NCBI GenBank assembly: GCA_003167215.1
Contig: PMTV01000014.1
Coordinates: forward strand, 110,285 to 174,284
Origin: Acidobacteriota bacterium
GTDB lineage: Bacteria; Acidobacteriota; Terriglobia; Acidiferrales; UBA7541
Direction: 5' to 3'
DNA: 64,000 nt
Numbering within the stretch: position 1 is the first letter of the stretch; the number at the start of each line of letters is the position of its first letter. The notes beneath the pieces were generated by a model that was not told the origin of the DNA, did not search any database, and worked only from the letters and a program-made list of their open reading frames with translations. This document shows positions 1 to 8,858 of this stretch, piece by piece. Position numbers and translations under genes: made by a program.

Positions 1-172
1 TCTTAACACGTCCCACGCCCCCAGCCACGACCCACCCAGATCACTAAAATGACTCTCAACGCGACCCTCTCCCCCGCCTGTCATTCCGAGCGCAGCGAGG
101 AATCTGCTCTTCTCTTTTTTGAGCACGACACGGAGCGAGCCGGCCAGCCGCTGCTCCGCATTGCGAACGCAA
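1..172. other. Gene-free edge region downstream of the TPR gene
   Basis: No credible coding sequence is seen. The long plus-strand ORF starting at 49 runs antisense through the TPR gene and is rejected. The stretch lies beyond the stop codon of the minus-strand TPR gene and holds one copy of a short dispersed-type repeat, listed separately. Confidence 0.5.
79..110. repeat. Interspersed GTCATTCCGAGCG...GAGGAATC repeat
   Basis: The core TGTCATTCCGAGCGCAGCGA followed by GGAATCTGCTCT is seen once. ATTCC and GGAAT can pair around a GAGCGCAGCGA centre. I recognise this as a motif that recurs in intergenic regions of Acidobacteriota and other bacteria, but only one copy is in this window, so its repeat nature cannot be shown here. 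Confidence 0.45.
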
Positions 173-1486
173 TCAAGGCCGCGCGACGTGCCCGGAAAGC
201 GCCGCCAGAGCGCGCTGGTAGTCGGGCTCGTCCGGCGAAAGCGCCGCAGCTTTCTTGTACGCCGCCAGCGCATGCTCCTTGTTTCCACGCTGTTCGTAAA
301 TCGCGCCCATTTCGAAAAATGCGTCCGACTCCTTCGGATTCACAATCGTGGTTCGTTCGAAAACCGCGAGCGCTTGCTCCGGCTTTCCTTGCTTCTCAAA
401 GATCTTCCCTTGCACGTAAAGAAAATCCGGTTGATAAGGATCGTGCTCCAGCGCTTTCGAAATCGACTCGCTCGCTTTCTCAATATCGCCCGCCGAGTAA
501 TATAGTTTTGCAAGCTGCGAATACGCCGCGCCATACGTTGCGTCCTTCGCAATGGCCTGCTGCAACAGTTCCAGCGAGCCGGCGAAATCATTCTTTAACG
601 CCAGCTCGTTCGCTTGCTGCACCAGGTGCTTCGCCTGTGTCTGGTTTTCTTTCGTCTCGCGATCGTTTTTCGAAGAGGCTTCAAACGCCGCCAGTGTTTT
701 CTGCGCCTGCTCGGATGCTCCCGAGCATTCGTACGCGCGGGAAAGCAAAAACAATGTCTCCGAATCCTCTGACGACATTTCGAGGAGAGGTTCGAGTGTG
801 GCAATCGCCCGCCGGCAACGCTCCTCGGTTTGTTCGGCTGCTTCGCCCTGCGGCGCGCGCAGAAGAACTTTACCCAGCAGCAGTCGGCCCCGCGAATTCC
901 GCGGCTGCAGCTCGACAACTTTCACTGCATCCGGCAGCGCCGCTGCGTCCTGATTCCGGTCGGAATAAATTTTTGCCCGCGTGTAGTAAGCGAGAGCGTT
1001 CTTGGGGTCGCGCGCCAGAACCTTCGCGATTTGCGCCAGCGCGCTGTTCAAATCTCCCTTCGCCTGGTAAGCGACAGCCAGCCGGTTACGCGATTCGACA
1101 TCTGAAGGCGCAATCGCAAGCGCCGCGCGCAAATGCGCTATCGCTGCGTCATAAGTCTGCAGTTCTATTTCGAGATCGCCGAGCGCGGCGAGCGGCTTTG
1201 CGCTCCGCGCATGTTCGGCGCGAGCACGTTCCAGAATTTGTTTTGCTTCGGCGTAGTTGTGCACGCCGCGATAGGCTTGCGCGAGGCCGATTTCGGCGGC
1301 TAGATTCTGCGGCGAGACCCGCAATGCCTCGTCGTAACTCGCAATTGCTGCGGCCCAATCTCCCGCAAACGCTTTGGCATCCGCCTGCCGCCTCAGTTCC
1401 TGCGCTTGCTGCAAAGGCGCTTGCGCGTTTGCCGAGGAGCTTCCAAGCAGCAAGAGAAACCCGCAGAAAAGAAATCTATGAAACAT
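173..1486 (-). CDS. Exported tetratricopeptide repeat protein
   Basis: A 437-residue protein made almost entirely of TPR units, with recurrent A-x3-Y-x-KA.. and LDPxN-type junctions such as EHDPYQPDFLYVQG and LSPDEPDY. The ORF track starts further upstream, but the methionine at MFHRFLFCGFLLLLG begins a clean signal peptide ending near SSANA-QA, so I use it. The protein is probably periplasmic and acts as a protein-protein scaffold. No enzymatic domain is visible. It is divergent from the permease gene at 1604, with about 117 bases between them. Function unknown beyond the repeat fold. Confidence 0.85.
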   Translation of the reverse strand: MFHRFLFCGFLLLLGSSSANAQAPLQQAQELRRQADAKAFAGDWAAAIASYDEALRVSPQNLAAEIGLAQAYRGVHNYAEAKQILERARAEHARSAKPLAALGDLEIELQTYDAAIAHLRAALAIAPSDVESRNRLAVAYQAKGDLNSALAQIAKVLARDPKNALAYYTRAKIYSDRNQDAAALPDAVKVVELQPRNSRGRLLLGKVLLRAPQGEAAEQTEERCRRAIATLEPLLEMSSEDSETLFLLSRAYECSGASEQAQKTLAAFEASSKNDRETKENQTQAKHLVQQANELALKNDFAGSLELLQQAIAKDATYGAAYSQLAKLYYSAGDIEKASESISKALEHDPYQPDFLYVQGKIFEKQGKPEQALAVFERTTIVNPKESDAFFEMGAIYEQRGNKEHALAAYKKAAALSPDEPDYQRALAALSGHVARP

Positions 1487-1603
1487 GGGCGAAGTATAGC
1501 ATTCGCACTTTGCCTTTTCGCTTGACGCGCGTAGCGCCAGAGAACTATAAGCAGCCACTGCACGACTCATCCATCACGCGCTGGTGCTACCAAGAGGAAT
1601 TTA

Positions 1604-2584
1604 ATGTTCACGCCGCATGACGCAACCCTGGCTTTGATCATGATGGTAACCAGTGCAATCTGCTGGGGTTCCTGGGCCAATACCTTCAAAGGCGTGAAGA
1701 ACTACCGTTTCGAACTGTTCTACTGGGACTACGCGGTCGGAATTTTTCTTACCTCACTGATTTTTGCATTCACGCTGGGTAGCAGCGGAAACAACTCTTC
1801 TAGTTTCTTGAACAACGTGCACGCGGCCGACGCTTCCAATATCGGCTGGGCCTTGCTCGCCGGAGTGATCTTCAACCTCGCGAACCTGCTCCTGGTCGCC
1901 GGCATCGATATGGCGGGTTTGGCCACCGCTTTTCCTGTCGCCATCGGCATCGCCCTGGTGGTCGGCGTGGCCCTGAGTTACGTTCAGCAACAAAAGGGCG
2001 ATGTAAGGATGCTGGCAGCAGGCGTATTGTGCGCCGTCGTCGCAGTAATTCTCGACGGAAAAGCTTATGGCGAGGTAAGCAAGGGCAAAGAAGTCTCGCG
2101 AAAGAGCATCATCACCTGCATCGTCTCCGGCGTGCTGATGGGGCTGTGGGCTCCCTTCTCCACTCGCGCTCTCACGCACGGAAACACGCTCGGGCCCTAC
2201 AGCATCGCTGTGTTTCTCACCGGTGGCGCTCTGCTCTCCTGCTTTATCTGGAATGTGTATTTCATGAAGAAGCCGCTCGTGGGCTCGCCGGTAGGCTTCG
2301 GCGGATTTTTTCGCGGCCCCACCAGCGGCCATTTGCTTGGCCTCACCGGCGGAGCGATATGGACCACCGGAACTGTTTTCAACCTGGTGGCCGCAAACTT
2401 CACCGGCGTCGCAATTTCCTATGCCATCGGCCAATCTGCACCGATGGTCGCGGCGCTGTGGGGCATCTTCGTGTGGAAAGAATTCGCCGGAGCAAACAAA
2501 CGGGCGACGGCCTTCCTCGCCCTGATGTTCATTTTTTACATCCTGGCAATCCTGCTTATCGCCCGCGCCAACACCGCGAGCTAG
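1604..2584 (+). CDS. DMT-superfamily permease (ureide permease / GRP sugar transporter-like)
   Basis: A 326-residue integral membrane protein with about ten hydrophobic helices. The N-terminus (ICWGSWANTFKG) and the pairs of helices separated by short polar loops resemble the drug/metabolite transporter superfamily, specifically the ureide-permease and glucose/rhamnose uptake branch. A segment rich in Asn and Ser (GNNSSSFLNN) lies between helices two and three. The substrate cannot be read from sequence; nucleosides, ureides or sugars are all known for relatives. The convergent amidase at 2603 could act on an imported amide or ureide, but that is only suggested by proximity. Confidence 0.8.
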   Translation: MFTPHDATLALIMMVTSAICWGSWANTFKGVKNYRFELFYWDYAVGIFLTSLIFAFTLGSSGNNSSSFLNNVHAADASNIGWALLAGVIFNLANLLLVAGIDMAGLATAFPVAIGIALVVGVALSYVQQQKGDVRMLAAGVLCAVVAVILDGKAYGEVSKGKEVSRKSIITCIVSGVLMGLWAPFSTRALTHGNTLGPYSIAVFLTGGALLSCFIWNVYFMKKPLVGSPVGFGGFFRGPTSGHLLGLTGGAIWTTGTVFNLVAANFTGVAISYAIGQSAPMVAALWGIFVWKEFAGANKRATAFLALMFIFYILAILLIARANTAS

Positions 2585-2602
2585 CCGTGGAACTCTCACA
2601 AG

Positions 2603-4024
2603 TTAGATCGGCGGGCGACGGAAGCCGCCGCATGCATCTTCAATTTTCGCGGCGACCGCGAGCACGGCTTCCTCTTCCCACGGGCGGCCAACAATCTGCA
2701 CGCCGATTGGTAAGCCCTCTGGAGAGCGGCCTACCGGAACCACCGCAGCGGGATTCCCCAGAAGGTTAAACCACTGCGAATAGCTCATCGCTTTCAAATA
2801 CTCGACTTTGCGCTCTTGTACCGTCCATTCCCGTTCGCCGTGGCGGAACGCCGGCACGGCACACGCCGGGCATATAAGTATGGGGAACTCTTCCATCTTT
2901 GCCAGCAGGTTGGCGCGGAGCACGTCGCGAGCGAGAAGCGTGTTCAAGAGTTCCTGCGCGGTGAGCGGAGGCAGTTCGGCAACTTTCGCGCGAAATGCGC
3001 GCAAGATGGGACTCAACTCCGCTTCGTGACTTTCGATTGTCGGCGCAAAGGCCATCTGGCCCGCGCGCCCGAACAGATTCCACCAGAGTTGCCACACTCG
3101 GTCGAGATTCTGAGGCCGCCACTCAGCCACCTGAAATCCCTGGCTACGCAAAGCTTCGACTGCGGCGCGCACGGCTGCGGCGGTTTCAGGAGTGACGGGG
3201 GTCGCATCGTCATCCACAAAATAGGCCACCCTGAGTTCCCGAATTTCCTGCGCGCTCCAACGCCTCAGTGGAACCGGAGCAGACGCCGGATCGCCGGGAT
3301 CTGGCCCGGCCATCACCTCAAACAGTCTTTCCACATCTCGAATCGTGCGCGCCATTGGACCAACCACTCCGAGCTGCGCAAACGGCCCCGCGGACCCGGG
3401 GAAATGCCCGGTGGAAGGAATGCGGCCGGGTGTCGGCTTCAGCCCGCAAATCCCAGTGTAGTGCGCGGGTATGCGAATCGATCCTCCACCGTCACTGCCC
3501 ACTCCTCCGGCGGAGCAACCCGCAGCGATGGCCGCCGCTTCGCCACCACTTGAGCCGCCCGGCGTGCGCGAAAGATCCCATGGGTTATTCGTTCGCCCAT
3601 AGAGCAGGTTGTCGGTTTCGTATGCCATCAGAAATTCCGGCACGTTTGTATTTCCCAGAATGATGGCGCCCGCCGCCCGCAGCCTTTTCACCAGGGGCGC
3701 ATCTTCGGGAGGAATATTTCCCTTCCTTAAGATGCTGCCGCATTCGCATGGTAAGCCCGCGACGTCGATAGAACTCTTAATTGAGATTGGCACACCGTGG
3801 AGCGGGCCGATAGAATTTGATTTTGCGCTGGAGCTGAGCGCGGCCTCCGCAGACTTCGCCTGTTCGCGCGCTCGCTTTTCATCGACCGTGACGAATGCGT
3901 TCACCTTTGGATTCAACTGTGTGATTCGGGCCAGGTGCGCGTCGACTAATTCGACCGGAGATAATTTCTTGGCGCGAATACGTTCAGACATTTCAGTGAG
4001 CGAGATGTAAACGACGTCGTCCAC
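2603..4024 (-). CDS. Amidase signature family hydrolase
   Basis: A 473-residue amidase-signature enzyme that hydrolyses a carbon-nitrogen amide bond. The full Ser-cisSer-Lys triad is visible: Lys83 in PISIKSSID, Ser158 in TPGGSSGGE and nucleophile Ser182 in [10 protein letters not shown], the same spacing as in fatty-acid amide hydrolase. The start is a GTG preceded by AGGAG at good distance. Length is normal. It could equally be annotated as a GatA-like protein, but no gatB or gatC accompanies it, so a free amidase (aryl or alkyl amide, or a ureide-type substrate) is more likely. It is convergent with the permease gene, 18 bases apart. Confidence 0.9.
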   Translation of the reverse strand: MDDVVYISLTEMSERIRAKKLSPVELVDAHLARITQLNPKVNAFVTVDEKRAREQAKSAEAALSSSAKSNSIGPLHGVPISIKSSIDVAGLPCECGSILRKGNIPPEDAPLVKRLRAAGAIILGNTNVPEFLMAYETDNLLYGRTNNPWDLSRTPGGSSGGEAAAIAAGCSAGGVGSDGGGSIRIPAHYTGICGLKPTPGRIPSTGHFPGSAGPFAQLGVVGPMARTIRDVERLFEVMAGPDPGDPASAPVPLRRWSAQEIRELRVAYFVDDDATPVTPETAAAVRAAVEALRSQGFQVAEWRPQNLDRVWQLWWNLFGRAGQMAFAPTIESHEAELSPILRAFRAKVAELPPLTAQELLNTLLARDVLRANLLAKMEEFPILICPACAVPAFRHGEREWTVQERKVEYLKAMSYSQWFNLLGNPAAVVPVGRSPEGLPIGVQIVGRPWEEEAVLAVAAKIEDACGGFRRPPI

Positions 4025-4106
4025 TTCGACCTTTCTCCTATTTCGCGAGCCGCCGAGTCTAACACGCGCGACGCAATTAAGCCGCGTCAGCGAAAATGAA
4101 CCGCGA

Positions 4107-4135
4107 TTGACAGGCCTTCAACTTAGGGTGAGAAT
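4107..4135 (+). promoter_or_regulatory. Candidate sigma-70 promoter for the cytochrome/CRTAC1 genes
   Basis: TTGACA is followed after 17 bases by GAGAAT, about 75 bases upstream of the start of the multiheme cytochrome gene. The -35 box is perfect and the -10 box matches four of six positions. It lies in the intergenic region shared with the divergent amidase gene. Confidence 0.4.
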
Positions 4136-4209
4136 TTTGCGTTCGACTGGAACCCAAGAATTTTGCCCACTCTAAACATTCCATTAATGGCGACATCACA
4201 GAGCGCGCG

Positions 4210-7083
4210 ATGAGAGGGCCTAGGATGATGTTGCTCGCCGTTTTGTTCGTGACGGCCGCGTATCTTTTCGTGTGGCCCGCAGCGAACGTCCCTTACTTTG
4301 CTGCGGTGATACTGCACCTGGCGGCGGGCATAGCACTTCTGATTCTTCTGGTATTCACGCTGCGCGGAATTTTGCGCGGTGGTTCGACGACGTCCCGTAT
4401 CGGCTGGATCCTAATTGCGACCGGAGGCGTGCTGGGAGCTGTACTAATAAAGACCGGCACGCGCCGCGACGAATGGCCGCTGCTTTACGCTCATATCGGG
4501 GCATGCGTGGCTGGGGGCGCACTGCTGGCCTCCGCATGGGCGGACAAGCACGGTTTTCTTGCGAGGAGGCCGGCAGCGGGACTGCTCCGCAGCACGAGTT
4601 TCCTTCTCCTGGCGGGGTTACTTGTTTTCGGCGCGCGCTGGATACGGACGACTTCCTGGGAGCGCGGGCACCGGATCGAAAATCCGGCGATCGCGCCGGC
4701 TTCCATGGACAGCGAAGGCGATGGGCCGAGCGGACCGTTTTTTCCGAGTTCGGCGCAGACTGCGCACGGCGGGCAAATTCCCGCGAATTATTTTACGGAG
4801 TCCGATTCCTGCCAGCGCTGCCACGCAGACATTTACAAAGAATGGCAAGGTTCGGCGCACCATTTTTCTTCCTTCAACAATGCTTGGTATCGCAAGAGCA
4901 TCGAGTACATGCAGGACACTGTCGGAGTAAAACCGTCGAAGTGGTGCGCCGGATGCCACGATCCTGCGCTGCTTTATAGCGGCATGTTTGACCGTCCGAT
5001 CCGCGAAGTTGAAAATACGCCCGCGGGCCAAGCCGGCCTCGGCTGCATGATGTGTCACTCGATCGCAAGAGTGAAAAGCACGATGGGTCAGGGAGATTTT
5101 CAGCTGGAGTACCCGGCACTACATCGCCTGGCCGCGAGCAAGAATCCGCTAGTCCGGCGGCTGCACGATTTTCTGACCGAGCTAAATCCCGAGCCCCACA
5201 GGCGCGTTTTCTTAAAACCCTTCATGCGGACACAAACGGCGGAGTTTTGCTCAACGTGTCACAAGGTACATCTCGATGTCCCGGTAAATCACTACCGCTG
5301 GGTGCGCGGTTTCAATGAATACGATAACTGGCAAGCGAGCGGTGTTTCGGGCGAAGGCGCGCGGTCGTTTTATTATCCGGCCAAATCCCAGTCGTGCGCG
5401 GACTGCCATATGCAGATGACCCCCTCCGGGGATGCTGGAAATGTCGCCGGCAAAGTGCATTCACACCGCTTCGTCGCCGCGAACTCGGCGCTGCCGTATG
5501 TGAATGATGACGCCGCGCAGTTGAACGAAACCGAAAAGTTTCTTGCGGACCAGGAAGTGAGCATTGATATTTTCGCGATATCGCCGGAAAGTACCGCGGT
5601 GGCGGCCGGTGCCCTGAGCCAAGCGAATGCAGGATCTTCGGTGAATCCGCCCACGCCTACACTTGCAACGACGTTTGCGGTCGGCGAAGAAGCGGAAGCG
5701 TCCATTCCAGCAAATGCTTCGCAAGAATCCGCGACGCCGGTCGCGTTGCTGACTGCTCCACTGAATCGCACTACCGCGTCGGTGCGCCGCGGAAAGACAT
5801 ATCGAGTGGATGCAGTTGTGCGCACGCGCAAGTTGGGGCATTTCTTCCCCGGCGGCACGGTGGATGCGTTCGATTGCTGGGTTGAGCTAAAAGCTGTTGA
5901 TGACGCGGGCCACACAATTTTCTGGAGTGGCCGTGCCGAAGATGATGGAAAAGGTCCGGTGGATCCCGGCGCGCATTTTTACCGTTCGCTGCAAATCGAC
6001 GGCCATGGCAACCCGATCAACAAGCGCAACGCCTGGGCTACGCGCGCGGTGGTTTACGTCCATCTGATTCCGCCCGGCGCCGCGGACACGGTACATTACA
6101 GGCTGCAAATTCCATCGAACGCCGGCGGGAAAATACATGTCACCGCCGAAGTGAACTACCGCAAGTTTTCCTGGTGGAATACGCAGTTCTCTTTTGCCGG
6201 CGCTCGCGGTCCGAAGGAACCAAGCGCTGAGCCATCGCCGAATTTTGACGACGCTCATTATGTTTTCACCGGCGATCCAGCGAAGATGCCGGGGGGCGCC
6301 AAGGGCATCCCCGCGCTGCCTGTTGTAGTGATGGCGGAAACTAGTGTGGATTTAAATGTATTGAGCGAAAAGGCCGCGGAACCTGAACCCAAGGTGGTTC
6401 TGAGCCGCGAAGATTGGACGCGGTGGAATGATTACGGCATCGGGCTATTTCAGCAGGGCGACTTGACCGGGGCCGGCGGGGCATTCGAGAAAATTACGCA
6501 GATTTTTTCCGACAATCCCGACGGGTGGGTGAATGTCGGGCGCGTCCGCGTCCAGGAAGGACATTTGGCGGCTGCTCGCGAAGCGCTCGAGCACGCACTA
6601 GCGCTGAGTCCGCATCTTGCGCGGGCTCATTTTTTCTACGCGAAGGCGCTGCGTAACGAAGGCCACTATGATGAAGCCGCCGAGCACCTGCGCGAAGTCC
6701 TGGCGCAATATCCGCGCGATAGAGTGGTGCACGACGATCTCGGGCGCATCTATTTTCTGCAACGGCGATATGCTGATGCGGTAAAGGAATTCGACGCAAC
6801 CCTCGCAATCGATCCCGAAGACCTGGAAGCAAACTACAACTTGATGCTGTGCAATACGGGACTCGGCCGCCCGGACGTCGCGAGCGAGTTTCAAAAGCGC
6901 TATTTGCGTTTCAAAGCCGACGAGTCAGCGCAAACGCTGACGGGGCCTTACCTGCGAACGCACCGGGACGACAATGTGGAACGGCAGCCGATACACGAGC
7001 ACGTTTCTGCACTAGAGCCGAACCGAAAAAATAACGCGGCGAAATATCAGGGCGTCTCCGGCCGGGCGAAGGATTCCGATTGA
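4210..7083 (+). CDS. Membrane-anchored five-heme cytochrome c with C-terminal TPRs
   Basis: A 957-residue protein. Roughly residues 5-145 form about five transmembrane helices. A periplasmic region then carries five CxxCH heme motifs: CQRCH (201), CAGCH (246), CMMCH (279), CSTCH (347) and CADCH (396), in the manner of the cytochrome c554-type multiheme family. After about 300 residues of beta-rich sequence, residues about 735-900 are TPR units (for example HFFYAKALRNEGHYDEAAEHL). The role is probably extracytoplasmic electron transfer or redox catalysis with the TPRs recruiting partners. The fusion of helices, hemes and TPRs is unusual. The stop overlaps the next start by four bases (TTGA), so the two genes are translationally coupled. 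An alternative ATG lies five codons downstream. Confidence 0.85.
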   Translation: MRGPRMMLLAVLFVTAAYLFVWPAANVPYFAAVILHLAAGIALLILLVFTLRGILRGGSTTSRIGWILIATGGVLGAVLIKTGTRRDEWPLLYAHIGACVAGGALLASAWADKHGFLARRPAAGLLRSTSFLLLAGLLVFGARWIRTTSWERGHRIENPAIAPASMDSEGDGPSGPFFPSSAQTAHGGQIPANYFTESDSCQRCHADIYKEWQGSAHHFSSFNNAWYRKSIEYMQDTVGVKPSKWCAGCHDPALLYSGMFDRPIREVENTPAGQAGLGCMMCHSIARVKSTMGQGDFQLEYPALHRLAASKNPLVRRLHDFLTELNPEPHRRVFLKPFMRTQTAEFCSTCHKVHLDVPVNHYRWVRGFNEYDNWQASGVSGEGARSFYYPAKSQSCADCHMQMTPSGDAGNVAGKVHSHRFVAANSALPYVNDDAAQLNETEKFLADQEVSIDIFAISPESTAVAAGALSQANAGSSVNPPTPTLATTFAVGEEAEASIPANASQESATPVALLTAPLNRTTASVRRGKTYRVDAVVRTRKLGHFFPGGTVDAFDCWVELKAVDDAGHTIFWSGRAEDDGKGPVDPGAHFYRSLQIDGHGNPINKRNAWATRAVVYVHLIPPGAADTVHYRLQIPSNAGGKIHVTAEVNYRKFSWWNTQFSFAGARGPKEPSAEPSPNFDDAHYVFTGDPAKMPGGAKGIPALPVVVMAETSVDLNVLSEKAAEPEPKVVLSREDWTRWNDYGIGLFQQGDLTGAGGAFEKITQIFSDNPDGWVNVGRVRVQEGHLAAAREALEHALALSPHLARAHFFYAKALRNEGHYDEAAEHLREVLAQYPRDRVVHDDLGRIYFLQRRYADAVKEFDATLAIDPEDLEANYNLMLCNTGLGRPDVASEFQKRYLRFKADESAQTLTGPYLRTHRDDNVERQPIHEHVSALEPNRKNNAAKYQGVSGRAKDSD

Positions 7084-8828
7084 AGAACGAGCGCCCGCGC
7101 CGGACATGGACATTTGCAGCGTGTGCTGCGAACGCTCTTGTGATTTTCTTTGCGGCCAGTGAGTTAACCGTAGCGGTGGGCGTGCCGCAAAAGAGCACGC
7201 TGCCCTCCGCTAGCGGATATGCAACGCAATTTGAGGACGTGACGCGTGCCGCGGGAATTCACTTCGTTCACAATAGCGGCGCGTTCGGCAAAAAGTGGCT
7301 ACCTGAAACGATGGGTTCAGGCGTGGCATTTCTGGATTACGACAACGACGGCTGGCAGGATATTCTCTTTGTGAACGGCACTGCGTGGCCGGGGCACGCC
7401 GGCCGCCACACGACTCTCGCGCTGTATCACAACAACCACGACGGAACTTTTACTGATGTCACGCAGAAGGCCGGACTCGCGACGGAAATCTATGGCATGG
7501 GAGTGGCCATCGGCGATTTCGACAACGATGGCTACGACGATATTTTCATCACCGCGCTCGGGCAGAGCCATTTGTTCCACAACAACGGCGATGGATCGTT
7601 TACGGACGTGACGAAGAAGGCCGGCTTGTGGGGGCCGAACGAATTCAGCACCAGCGCCGCCTGGGTGGATTACGACCGCGACGGGCATCTGGATCTGGTA
7701 GTCGCCAATTACGTGCAGTGGTCGCCAGAGAACGATATTTATTGCGCGCTCGACGGAAAAACAAAATCGTACTGCACGCCGGAGCCTTATAAGGGGAGTT
7801 CGATACGTCTCTGGCACAATCGTGGAGATGGAACGTTCGAGGATGCGACTCAGAAAGCCGGACTGTACGACCCGGCCTCGAAGAGTCTGAGTGTGGCAAT
7901 CCTCGACACGAATCAGGACGGCTGGCCGGACATTCTAGTAAGCAACGATACGCAGCCGAACAAGCTTTACATAAATAATGGAAACGGAACATTTTCGGAA
8001 AAAGGCGTGCAGGCGGGCATCGGATACAGCGAGGACGGAATCGCTCGTGCCGGAATGGGCGTGGACGCCGGAGACTACGATCGTTCCGGATATCCGAGCG
8101 TGCTCATCACGAATTTTTCGAACCAGATGCTTGCGCTTTACCATAACGAGCGCAACGGGCTGTTTGTGGACGACGCGCCTCAATCGGACGTGGGCCACGC
8201 AAGTTTGCTGACGCTTGGATTTGGGTGTTTCTTTTTTGACTACGACCTCGATGGCTGGCTGGATATCTATATTGCGAACGGCCATATCGAAGACGCCATC
8301 GAAAGAGTGCAGCCGCGCGTGCGCTACGCGGAACCGCCGCACCTTTTTCATAATCTCGGCGATGGGAAATTCAAAGAGGTGACGACATCCGCCGGGGCAT
8401 CTTTTGCCGCACCTCGCGTGGCACGAGGCGCGGCCTACGGCGATATCAATAATGACGGCGCGCTCGATGTGCTGGTAGCAACCAATGGCGGGCCTGCTGC
8501 TTTGTTCCGCAATGCTGGTACGACAAATCATAGTTTGCGAATCAAGCTAACCGGAACGAAATCGAATCGCGACGGAATCGGCGCTGTCGTGCGTGTGACC
8601 GCTGGAAATGACACGCAATCGCAGATGTTACGCAGTGGGTCGAGCTATTTGTCCTCAAGCGAGCTGGTTGTGACTTTCGGGCTCGCCTCGCATACGCAGG
8701 CCGACGCCGTCGAAATTCGATGGCCGAGCGGGCAATCGGATCACTTAAAAAATGTGGCGGCGGATCAGATCGTGACCGTGGAAGAGGGCCGCGGGGCAAT
8801 TGCGGCAAAGCCGCTCGCGAAACGCTAG
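7080..8828 (+). CDS. CRTAC1-family FG-GAP/VCBS repeat protein with ASPIC/UnbV domain
   Basis: A 582-residue exported protein that starts with TTG inside the stop of the preceding gene. After an N-terminal hydrophobic signal, it has a beta-propeller of FG-GAP/VCBS blades marked by calcium-binding Dx[DN]xDG loops (DYDNDGW, DFDNDGY, DYDRDGH, DYDLDGW, DINNDGA). The last ~70 residues are an ASPIC/UnbV domain (RDGIGAVVRV, IRWPSG). CRTAC1-type proteins are abundant in Acidobacteriota and are thought to bind partners or glycans outside the cell; the molecular role is not established. Coupling to the multiheme cytochrome suggests they work in one envelope complex. Confidence 0.9.
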   Translation: MKNERPRRTWTFAACAANALVIFFAASELTVAVGVPQKSTLPSASGYATQFEDVTRAAGIHFVHNSGAFGKKWLPETMGSGVAFLDYDNDGWQDILFVNGTAWPGHAGRHTTLALYHNNHDGTFTDVTQKAGLATEIYGMGVAIGDFDNDGYDDIFITALGQSHLFHNNGDGSFTDVTKKAGLWGPNEFSTSAAWVDYDRDGHLDLVVANYVQWSPENDIYCALDGKTKSYCTPEPYKGSSIRLWHNRGDGTFEDATQKAGLYDPASKSLSVAILDTNQDGWPDILVSNDTQPNKLYINNGNGTFSEKGVQAGIGYSEDGIARAGMGVDAGDYDRSGYPSVLITNFSNQMLALYHNERNGLFVDDAPQSDVGHASLLTLGFGCFFFDYDLDGWLDIYIANGHIEDAIERVQPRVRYAEPPHLFHNLGDGKFKEVTTSAGASFAAPRVARGAAYGDINNDGALDVLVATNGGPAALFRNAGTTNHSLRIKLTGTKSNRDGIGAVVRVTAGNDTQSQMLRSGSSYLSSSELVVTFGLASHTQADAVEIRWPSGQSDHLKNVAADQIVTVEEGRGAIAAKPLAKR

Positions 8829-8858
8829 AATGGCTTGGATACTTCCTCTGAGGATTGC

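Noticed and set aside
49-1620. 523-residue plus-strand ORF
   Set aside because: Antisense to the TPR gene; composition (Arg, Ala, Pro, Ser-rich) is that of a shadow frame and no domain is visible.
1754-2599. 281-residue minus-strand ORF
   Set aside because: Shadow of the permease gene, which has clear membrane helices and family features.
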